A stretch of DNA of 12,345 nt, from contig JBLMWU010000201.1 of the NCBI GenBank assembly GCA_050257395.1, forward strand, positions 1 through 12,345, read 5' to 3'. Below the pieces are notes generated by a model. It was given only the letters and a program-made list of their open reading frames with translations, was not told the DNA's origin and did no database searches. Source of the DNA: JAIRTY01 sp050257395. Its GTDB lineage: Bacteria > Actinomycetota > Actinomycetes > Streptosporangiales > Streptosporangiaceae. The position numbers were made by a program, and so were the translations under genes. Each line of letters opens with the position of its first letter. The first letter of the stretch is position 1. Shown here piece by piece: positions 6,181 through 11,688 of the stretch.

Positions 6181-8103
6181 CTACTGCCCGGTAGGCCCCA
6201 TAAGGCGGAATACGTAGACGCCGCTGGCCTCGAAGATCTGCTGGTAGACGGCGCCGGGGTGGCGCTGTTCGAGGAAGCGGAGCGGCGGGCTGACGGGCAG
6301 CGGCGACCAGCCGCTGTTGGTGGCGTCGAACACCAGGTAGCGCGGGTCGTGCAGGCCCACCGTGCCGACCCAGGAGGTGTCGTCGCGGGCGGCCAGCGGG
6401 GCGAGCATGCTCAGGGTGGCCTCGACGGTGGTGCCGGGCGGCACCTTCGCCATGGCGGCCTCCTCGGCCCGCACGTGCGCGCTGATCGTGTAGGTCTGCG
6501 GCTGCCACAGCTGGCCGACCGGCTGCCGGATCGCCAGCCAGCCGGCGACCCCGACCATGGCCGCGGCCGCGGCCCGGGCCAGCCACAGCGCCGCCAGGGC
6601 CCGGGCGGCCGGCACCCGGCGGGCCGGGGCCCCGGGCCCGGCGCCGGCGGCGGGCAGCCCGTCGCCGGCCGCGGACGGCTCGGCCGCCTGCCCGCGCACC
6701 CGGGCCAGGGTGTCCACCGCGGCCAGGAACACGACCGGCATCAGGGTGGCGTTGTAGTGCCAGTCCGTGCCCCAGTAGTAGCTGTTGGTGGACAGGAAGC
6801 GCAGCAGCAGGTTCGGCGCCGCGGCCAGCGCGAGCGGCGAGCCCAGCGCCAGGAAGGCCACCGGCAGGCCGATCATGAGCAGGGTCCGCAGCTTCACGCC
6901 GCTGGCGTGCCGCAGCTGGCCCAGCGCGCCGGCGGCCGAGAAGTGCTGTCCGTGCAGGCTGATGACCCCGCCGGCCTGCCAGTACTGGTAGTGGTGGGCC
7001 ACGTTGAAGTGCGGGATGATCACCAGGATCTCCGCCGCGGACCAGGCCAGCCCCCAGACCAGGAGGAACGTCCCGGCCAGCGCCCAGGTCCGGCGCCGCC
7101 CCGCGCGGCCGGCCCGGTAGCGCAGGCCGTGCCCGGGCACGCTCAGCGCCGCGCCGAGCACGATCAGGCCGATCACGGCGACCGTGAAGCCCTGGTCCTC
7201 CTTGACCAGGACCAGCGGCAGCGCCCACAGTGCGGCGGCCAGCAGCCGCCCTGTCACCAGCGCCGACAGCGAGAACGCCAGCAGCGGCACCGCGAAGGCG
7301 ATCTCGTGGAAGTCGAAGTTGACCATCTGCTGCAGGCCCCAGGAGAACGCGTAGGCCGCCCCGATCGCGAGGCTGACCCCGGGGCCGGTCAGCGTCCGGG
7401 CGGCCCGGATCACCGGCACCACCGACACGGCGGTGAGCAGCGCCTGGGCGATGAGCAGGGTGAGCGGGCTGGGGAAGACCCGGAAGAACGGGGCGAGCAG
7501 CGCGACGATCGGCTGGAAGTGGTCGCCGAGCAGGTTGAAGCCGGGTGAGCGGATCGGCACCACCGGCATGTGCAGGTGCGCGATCTGCCGCACGTACTCG
7601 GTGTAGATGCCCAGGTCCCAGGAGCCGGGCTGGAGGCGCAGGTACCGGAACACCGAGATGGCGGCGTAGGCCGCGAAGGCGACCAGGGCGAGCAGCCAGG
7701 CGGCCCACCCGGCCCGCTGCCGCGCGGGTCCGGCAGCCGGGCCGGTGCCCTGCGCCCGCAGCGGTCCCGGCTGCCCGGTCACCGGCAGCGGGAACTCCGC
7801 GGTGTCCCACGGCGGATGGTCCGGCGTGCCCCGCGAGCCGAGCGGCCGCACCGGCAGCGCGGCCGGGGTGGCGGGCGGCGCCGCCGGGAGCCCGGCGGCG
7901 TCCCAGGGCGCCTGGGCGGGCGCCGCGCGCGGCTTCACCGGCCGCAGCGGCAGCCCGGCCGTGGTCACCGGGAACTCGGCGGTGTGCCACGGCGGCCGGG
8001 CCGCGCCGGGCCCCAGGCCGCCCGGGCTGCCGGGGCGGGCAGTGGCACCGCCGGGCTGATTGCCGCCGCCGGGCGGGTCTGGCGGTGCGTCCTCTTCTGC
8101 CAT
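6181..8103 (-). CDS. DUF2079 polytopic membrane protein with proline-rich repeat N-terminus
   Basis: A 640-residue membrane protein of the DUF2079 family, whose members resemble GT-C polyprenyl-sugar glycosyltransferases; activity is not established. ATG 8103 lies 6 bases after the PPOX stop with only a weak ribosome site, so translation is probably coupled. Residues 1-130 are Pro/Gly/Ala-rich, without helices, and carry three PPWDTAEFP-like repeats. About 9-11 hydrophobic spans follow from about 133 (WAAWLLALVAFAAYAAISVF). Conserved family stretches: SWDLGIYTEYVRQIAHLHMP (161-180), the acidic part of which recalls the first-loop Asp of GT-C enzymes, GDHFQPIVALLAPFF (193-207), NFDFHEIAFAVPLLAFSLS (262-280), LVKEDQGF (299-306) and LSTNSYYWGTDWHYNATLMP (437-456). 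A low-complexity Gly/Ala loop (470-500) precedes the last helix (504-525) and a C-terminal soluble domain of about 110 residues. A role in glycan or lipoglycan assembly is inference. Confidence 0.88.
   Translation of the reverse strand: MAEEDAPPDPPGGGNQPGGATARPGSPGGLGPGAARPPWHTAEFPVTTAGLPLRPVKPRAAPAQAPWDAAGLPAAPPATPAALPVRPLGSRGTPDHPPWDTAEFPLPVTGQPGPLRAQGTGPAAGPARQRAGWAAWLLALVAFAAYAAISVFRYLRLQPGSWDLGIYTEYVRQIAHLHMPVVPIRSPGFNLLGDHFQPIVALLAPFFRVFPSPLTLLIAQALLTAVSVVPVIRAARTLTGPGVSLAIGAAYAFSWGLQQMVNFDFHEIAFAVPLLAFSLSALVTGRLLAAALWALPLVLVKEDQGFTVAVIGLIVLGAALSVPGHGLRYRAGRAGRRRTWALAGTFLLVWGLAWSAAEILVIIPHFNVAHHYQYWQAGGVISLHGQHFSAAGALGQLRHASGVKLRTLLMIGLPVAFLALGSPLALAAAPNLLLRFLSTNSYYWGTDWHYNATLMPVVFLAAVDTLARVRGQAAEPSAAGDGLPAAGAGPGAPARRVPAARALAALWLARAAAAAMVGVAGWLAIRQPVGQLWQPQTYTISAHVRAEEAAMAKVPPGTTVEATLSMLAPLAARDDTSWVGTVGLHDPRYLVFDATNSGWSPLPVSPPLRFLEQRHPGAVYQQIFEASGVYVFRLMGPTGQ
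7759..7995 (-). repeat. Degenerate tandem repeat encoding PPWDTAEFP units in the DUF2079 N-terminus
   Basis: Three protein units start at residues 37, 65 and 97: PPWHTAEFP, APWDAAGLP and PPWDTAEFP. The first two are followed by LPLRPVKPR and LPVRPLGSR. At DNA level the outer copies, plus-strand 7790-7815 and 7970-7995, are 26-base near-identical repeats with only two differences, 180 bases (60 codons) apart. The pattern looks like internal duplication of a 28-32-residue unit. Confidence 0.75.
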
Positions 8104-8109
8104 CCGGGG

Positions 8110-8745
8110 CTACCCGTACAGGCCCTTGCTGTACGCCGCGCCGTAGTAGCGCTCCAGCTCTTCCAGGGTCTCTTCGGTCTTCTGCACGCTCTTGACCAGG
8201 CGGGCGTGCGAGGGCAGCGCGTCGGGGTGCCAGCTGTCCGGCTCCCACAGCCGCGACCGCATGAACGCCTTCATGCAGTGGAAGAAGATCTGCTCGATCT
8301 CCACGACCAGCGCCAGCACCGGCCGGTGCCCCTTGACCACCATGTCCCCGAAGAACGGGGCGTCGCGGACCAGCCGGGCCCGCCCGTTGATCCGCAGCGT
8401 CTCCCGGCGGCCCGGCACCAGGTAGATCAGCCCGGCGTGCGGGTTGGTGAGGATGTTGCGGAACCCGTCGGCCCGCCGGTTGCCGTACCGGTCCGGGATG
8501 GCGATGGTCGAGTCGTCGAGGACCAGGGTGAAGCCCGGCGGGTCGCCCTTGGGCGACACGTCGCAGTTGCCGTCCGCGTCGGCGGTGGCGATCAGGCAGA
8601 ACGGGGAGGCGGCGAGCCATTCCCGGTCGGTCTGCTGCAGCCGGGCGCGTTCCTTGGTGACCGCCCGCGGCATCGGGTCGCCGCCGATCAGTTCCCGCAG
8701 CTCAGCCTCGGAGGTGACGTCCCGCATACCGTCCAGGCCGCTCAT
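8110..8745 (-). CDS. PPOX-class FMN-binding flavoprotein (MSMEG_1061 / DR2398-like)
   Basis: A 211-residue cytosolic protein of the pyridoxamine 5'-phosphate oxidase-like split-barrel fold. ATG 8745 is preferred over an in-frame ATG at 8775 because GGGAGGAA stands 6 bases before it. Landmarks: DREWLAASPFCLIATADADG (40-59), DVSPKGDPPGFTLVLDDSTI (62-81), IPDRYGNRRADGFRNILTNP (83-102), IYLVPGRRETLRINGRARL (107-125) and the C-terminal EIEQIFFHCMKAFMRSRLW (149-167). The DVSPKGDP, RADG-N and HCMKA-RS-LW pattern fits the subfamily that I know as MSMEG_1061-family FMN-dependent PPOX flavoproteins rather than true PdxH. The substrate is not established; a redox role on a small molecule is all that can be said. 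It is first in the PPOX-DUF2079-ACAD unit, with a candidate promoter just upstream. Confidence 0.9.
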   Translation of the reverse strand: MSGLDGMRDVTSEAELRELIGGDPMPRAVTKERARLQQTDREWLAASPFCLIATADADGNCDVSPKGDPPGFTLVLDDSTIAIPDRYGNRRADGFRNILTNPHAGLIYLVPGRRETLRINGRARLVRDAPFFGDMVVKGHRPVLALVVEIEQIFFHCMKAFMRSRLWEPDSWHPDALPSHARLVKSVQKTEETLEELERYYGAAYSKGLYG

Positions 8746-8773
8746 TGGTGTTCCTCCCTCGCCTGCCCCTCGC

Positions 8774-8779
8774 ATCGTA
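8774..8779 (-). promoter_or_regulatory. Candidate -10 box for the PPOX-DUF2079-ACAD unit
   Basis: On the minus strand TACGAT (8779-8774) stands 28 bases before the PPOX start, giving a short leader with the GGGAGGAA ribosome site in it. The -35 region (TGGTGA with a 17-base spacer) is a poor match. It is supported mainly by lying in the only AT-containing spot of the 144-base gap. Confidence 0.35.
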
Positions 8780-8816
8780 TTAGCCCCGCCGCACCCTCAC
8801 CATGCCGCGCGGCTAA
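8780..8816. repeat. Inverted repeat TTAGCC...GGCTAA upstream of the PPOX gene
   Basis: Two 12-base arms (8780-8791 and 8805-8816) match as an inverted repeat at 10 of 12 positions, with perfect outer halves TTAGCC / GGCTAA and a 13-base centre. The repeat abuts the candidate -10 box and covers the -35 zone. It may be a two-half-site operator or a leader or terminator stem; sequence alone does not decide. Confidence 0.4.
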
Positions 8817-8852
8817 CGTGCCCGTGACGTTTCCGTCTGCCCGCCGCCAGCC

Positions 8853-8864
8853 CCGTCATGACGG
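8853..8864. promoter_or_regulatory. 12-base palindrome CCGTCATGACGG
   Basis: A perfect 12-base palindrome about 108 bases upstream of the PPOX start and just past the permease stop. Its core octamer is the one found upstream of the SDR gene at 4875-4882. A transcription-factor site is inferred from the symmetry and the repeated intergenic position. Confidence 0.35.
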
Positions 8865-8875
8865 TGAACGAGACG

Positions 8876-8890
8876 ACCCCGGGCCGGGGT
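8876..8890 (-). terminator. Short GC hairpin at the end of the ABC exporter operon
   Basis: ACCCCGGGCCGGGGT forms 7-base complementary arms around one central base, in practice a 5-6 bp stem with a small loop. It touches the stop codon of the last permease gene. There is no T-tract, so this is a weak terminator candidate. Confidence 0.3.
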
Positions 8891-9732
8891 CAGCGGAGCA
8901 GCAGGCGGCTGATCCGGCGGCCGGCCACCGCCAGGCCCGCCGCCCCCATGAGGGCCAGGTAGGCGGCGTGCCACAGCAGGCCGGGCCCGACCACGCCCAG
9001 CGTGAAGCCGCGCATCAGCACCACCGCCTGGTACAGCGGGGTGCACTCCACCACCAGCTGCAGCGCCCGCGGGTACACGGCCAGCGGGTAGAAGGTGGTG
9101 GAGAACAGGAACAGCGGCAGGCTGACCACCATCACGTACTCGAAGTCCTGCCAGGAGCGCATGAACGTGGTGGCGGCCATGCCGGCGGCTGCGAACGCGA
9201 ACCCGGTCAGCACCGCGGTGGGCAGCGCCACCGCGGCCCACGGCGACTTCATCAGCCCCATCACCAGCATGACCACGCTGAACGCCACCGCGTACAGGGC
9301 GCCGCGGATCAGCGCCCAGGTGATCTCGCCGAGCGCCACGTCGCCCGAGCGCATCGGGGTGGCCAGCGTGGCGTCGTAGAGCTTGGCGTACTTGAGGCGG
9401 AAGAACACGTTGAAGGTCGAGTCCATGATCGCCCCGTTCATGGACGAGGTCGCCAGCAGCGCCGGGGCGACGAACTCGGCGTAGGTCACCGGGCTGCCGC
9501 CCGGCCCGGTCACCGAGCCGACCAGCTTGCCCAGCCCGACCCCGAGCGACAGCAGGTAGAACACGGGCTCGCCCACCCCGGACAGCAGGATCAGCCACAG
9601 GTGCCGGTAGGCGCGGGCGTGCCGCTCGACCAGGTGCAGGCTGCCCCGGCCGCCCATGGCCCGCCAGGGCCGGGTCAGCGCGGCGGCCGGTATCACCCGC
9701 AGCGGGAGCACCCCGCCCCGCGCGTTAGCCAA
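8890..9732 (-). CDS. ABC-2 type transporter permease, second subunit
   Basis: Membrane subunit (280 residues from TTG 9732) of an ABC exporter of the NodJ/DrrB class. TTG is chosen for its ribosome site AGGGGAG seven bases upstream. GTG 9711 (273 residues) and ATG 9657 (255 residues) are in-frame alternatives without good sites. A short amphipathic N-terminus (ERHARAYRHLWLILL) leads into TM1 (about 46-68, ending LGVGLGKLV). Further helices fall near 135-160, 165-187, 198-217 and 252-270. Family features include YAEFVAPALLATSSMNGAI (84-102), ATLATPMRSGD (121-131) and LFLFSTTFYPLAVYP (207-221). It is a diverged paralogue of the preceding permease, with matching blocks LGVGLGKLV / LGLGLGTLV and ATLATPMRSGD / AAVATPLRPSD, implying a heterodimer. 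A 44-base gap separates the two genes. Confidence 0.88.
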   Translation of the reverse strand: MANARGGVLPLRVIPAAALTRPWRAMGGRGSLHLVERHARAYRHLWLILLSGVGEPVFYLLSLGVGLGKLVGSVTGPGGSPVTYAEFVAPALLATSSMNGAIMDSTFNVFFRLKYAKLYDATLATPMRSGDVALGEITWALIRGALYAVAFSVVMLVMGLMKSPWAAVALPTAVLTGFAFAAAGMAATTFMRSWQDFEYVMVVSLPLFLFSTTFYPLAVYPRALQLVVECTPLYQAVVLMRGFTLGVVGPGLLWHAAYLALMGAAGLAVAGRRISRLLLR

Positions 9733-9776
9733 GGCGCCGCTCCCCTGCCCCGCTGCGCCGCCCGGGCGGGCGCCGC

Positions 9777-10604
9777 CTACACATACAGCCGCCGCCGGTA
9801 GGTGCGGCGCCCCACGGCCAGGCCCGCCACGGCGAACACGGCCAGGTAGCCGGCGTGCAGCAGGCCGCCGCCCAGGGTGGCGGTGCCGAGGGTGAGGTCC
9901 CGGCACAGGGTCACCCCGTGCCACAGCGGGGTGACGTAGGCGACCGGCCGCAGCCAGCCCGGCAGCTGGGTGATCGGGAAGAACGTGCCGGAGAACAGGA
10001 ACAGCGGGATCATCCCGAACCGGTAGATCATCGGGAACGAGGCGTCGCGGGTGCGGGTGATCGTCCACGCCTCGATCGGGATGGCGAACGCCAGCCCGGT
10101 GAGCACCGCCACCGGCAGCGCCGCCACCGCCCAGCCGGACTGGATTCCGCCCAGCGCGGCCGCCACCGCGAGGAAGATCATCGCGTTCATGGTCAGCCGC
10201 ATGGCGGTGAAGATGACGTGCCCGTGGAACACGTCGGACGGCCGCAGCGGGGTGGCCACGGCGGCCTGGTAGGTCCGGTTCCACTTGACCGAGCCGAACA
10301 CCGGGTAGGTGGACTCCCCCACCGCCGACTCCATGGCCGAGGCCGCGAGCAGGCCGGGCGCCAGGTAGACCAGGTAGCTCACCCCGCCCAGGCCGGCCGT
10401 GCCGCGGGCGTTGACCAGGGTGCCCAGGCCCAGGCCCAGCGAGCCCAGGAACAGCACCGGGTTGAGCACGCTGGAGAAGATCGAGCCCCGCCAGGTCCGC
10501 CGGTAGTCCGTCAGCCAGAAACGGAAATGCCGGACGGCGAAGACCCAGCTTCCGGGCGTTTCGTTCACGATCGGCGGGAGGGGGGCGGCGCGGACCTGTG
10601 CCAT
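9777..10604 (-). CDS. ABC-2 type transporter permease, first subunit
   Basis: A 275-residue membrane protein of the ABC-2 (NodJ/DrrB) class. ATG 10604 follows the ATPase stop by 4 bases; the ribosome site GGGGGA lies in the ATPase's last codons, so translation is coupled. The order is a cytoplasmic N-terminus with HFRFWLTDYRRTWRG (26-40), TM1 (42-64, FSSVLNPVLFLGSLGLGLG), VYLAPGLLAASAMESAVGES (79-98), KWNRTYQAAVATPLRPSDV (107-125), TM helices near 130-151, 158-182 and 196-214, the family motif FLFSGTFFPITQLPGWL (202-218), TPLWHGVTLCRDL (225-237) and a last helix near 247-266. It pairs with the downstream permease and the upstream ATPase as a complete exporter. The substrate is unknown: drugs, lipids and envelope glycan precursors are all possible for this class. 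Confidence 0.92.
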   Translation of the reverse strand: MAQVRAAPLPPIVNETPGSWVFAVRHFRFWLTDYRRTWRGSIFSSVLNPVLFLGSLGLGLGTLVNARGTAGLGGVSYLVYLAPGLLAASAMESAVGESTYPVFGSVKWNRTYQAAVATPLRPSDVFHGHVIFTAMRLTMNAMIFLAVAAALGGIQSGWAVAALPVAVLTGLAFAIPIEAWTITRTRDASFPMIYRFGMIPLFLFSGTFFPITQLPGWLRPVAYVTPLWHGVTLCRDLTLGTATLGGGLLHAGYLAVFAVAGLAVGRRTYRRRLYV

Positions 10605-10608
10605 CGGC

Positions 10609-11544
10609 TCAGTCCCCCAGCTGACGGCCGGTGAGGCGCAGGAACACGTCTTCCAGGGTGCTGCGCCGGACCAGGGAGGTCAGCGGCTCCAGGCCCTGCG
10701 CCCGGACGGTGGCCAGGGCCGCGTCGCCGTCGGTCACGTACAGCAGGATCCGGTCGGCGAGCACCTCCCGGCGCTGGGCGGGCACGTCGGCGAGCTTGTC
10801 GGCGGCCTGATCGTGCACCCCCGGGTCGAACCGCAGTTCGAGCACCTCCGGGGTGGAGTACCGGCCGATCAGCTCGCGCGGCGACCCGCCGGCGGCGATC
10901 CGCCCGTCGTCCATGACCACCAGCCGGTCGCACAGCTGCTCGGCCTCGTCCATGTAGTGCGTGGTCAGGACCAGGGTGACGCCCTGCTGCTTGAGCCGGA
11001 ACAGCCGGTCCCACACCACGTGCCGGGCCTGCGGGTCCAGGCCGGTGGTGGGCTCGTCCAGCAGCAGGACGTCCGGTTCGTTGATCAGCGAGCGGGCGAT
11101 CGTGAGGCGACGCTTCATCCCGCCCGACAGCGGTTCCACCTGGTCGTTCGCCCGCTCGGTAAGCTGCACGAAGTCCAGCAGCCGGTCGGTGCGCTCCCGG
11201 ATGAGCTCCCGCGGCAGGCCGAAGTAGCGGCCGTAGATGAGCAGGTTCTCCCGGACCGTGAGCTCCACGTCCAGGGTGTCCTCCTGCGGGACCACGCCCA
11301 GCCGGGCCCGGATCACCGGGCCGTCGGCCACCGGGTCCAGGCCGAGGATGGTCAGCTCACCGGCGGTTGGCGGGGATACGCAGCCGATCATCCGCATCGT
11401 GGAGGATTTGCCCGCCCCGTTGGGGCCCAGGAATCCGAAAGCTTCCCCGCGATACAGCTCGAAGTCGATACCCTTGACCGCCGTGAATTTTCCGAACCGC
11501 TTGACCAGGCCGCGGGCTCGGATCAGGGCGGTGTCAGCGGGCAC
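10609..11544 (-). CDS. ABC transporter ATPase (NodI/DrrA-like)
   Basis: ATP-binding subunit of the exporter, 311 residues from GTG 11544. Motifs: Walker A GPNGAGKS (40-47), Q-loop VPQED (85-89), signature LSGGMKRR (139-146), Walker B LLLDEPTTGLDP (160-171), and the switch His196 in TTHYMDEAE. The C-terminal 80 residues (VLELRFDPG to TLEDVFLRLTGRQLGD) are the usual tail of DrrA/NodI ATPases. The start was chosen because no ribosome site precedes ATG 11661 or ATG 11586, while GTG 11544 lies exactly where a transcript from a well-spaced promoter would begin (leaderless) and gives the usual short N-terminus (PADTALIRARGLVKRFG). The longer frame would be 350 residues. The gene is followed by two permeases with gaps of 4 and 44 bases, and is divergent from the GtrA gene. 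Confidence 0.93.
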   Translation of the reverse strand: MPADTALIRARGLVKRFGKFTAVKGIDFELYRGEAFGFLGPNGAGKSSTMRMIGCVSPPTAGELTILGLDPVADGPVIRARLGVVPQEDTLDVELTVRENLLIYGRYFGLPRELIRERTDRLLDFVQLTERANDQVEPLSGGMKRRLTIARSLINEPDVLLLDEPTTGLDPQARHVVWDRLFRLKQQGVTLVLTTHYMDEAEQLCDRLVVMDDGRIAAGGSPRELIGRYSTPEVLELRFDPGVHDQAADKLADVPAQRREVLADRILLYVTDGDAALATVRAQGLEPLTSLVRRSTLEDVFLRLTGRQLGD

Positions 11545-11581
11545 TCTGGCGAGGTTACCGGTGCCTGCTGACAGTTCCCAA
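11542..11581 (-). promoter_or_regulatory. Candidate leaderless promoter of the ABC exporter operon
   Basis: On the minus strand TTGGGA (11581-11576) as -35 is followed by an 18-base spacer, TAACCT (11557-11552) as a TANNNT -10 box, then seven bases to the G of the GTG start at 11544. This is the geometry of leaderless mRNAs, which are abundant in actinobacteria, and it agrees with the lack of any Shine-Dalgarno sequence. The -35 matches TTGACA at 4 of 6 positions. Confidence 0.55.
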
Positions 11582-11605
11582 TGCATTTCCGCTGAGCCGG
11601 GGCCG

Positions 11606-11638
11606 GTGACAAAGTCTCCCTGACCTGGCCGGTAGTGT
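11606..11638 (+). promoter_or_regulatory. Weak candidate promoter for the GtrA-family gene
   Basis: GTGACA (11606-11611) and TAGTGT (11633-11638) resemble -35 and -10 boxes, but the 21-base spacer is too long for a standard sigma-70-type promoter; only the -10 box may be meaningful. A start near 11645 would give a leader of about 45 nt containing GGAAGGA. The 144-base gap between the two divergent start codons must hold both promoters. Confidence 0.25.
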
Positions 11639-11688
11639 CTCAAGAGGCGCAACACCCTCATCCTGGACCACGGAAGGACATCCAGCCG

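Noticed and set aside
6020..8620. An 866-codon open frame on the minus strand spanning the DUF2079 and PPOX genes
   Set aside because: Its translation is Arg/Pro/Gly/Ala-rich low-complexity text with no family motifs. It lies out of frame over two genes with clear motifs: a high-GC shadow.
7570..9801. A 743-codon open frame on the plus strand
   Set aside because: Antisense to three motif-bearing genes and composed of Gln/Gly/Arg/His-rich sequence typical of the complement of GC-rich coding DNA; no ribosome site or domain.
8890..10284. A 464-residue version of the second permease
   Set aside because: The extra N-terminal residues come from a shadow frame of the first permease. A TTG with a good ribosome site at 9732 gives the normal family length.
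10609..11661. ATG 11661 or ATG 11586 as the ATPase start
   Set aside because: No ribosome site at either, and the added residues are unlike ABC ATPase N-termini; the promoter geometry favours GTG 11544.
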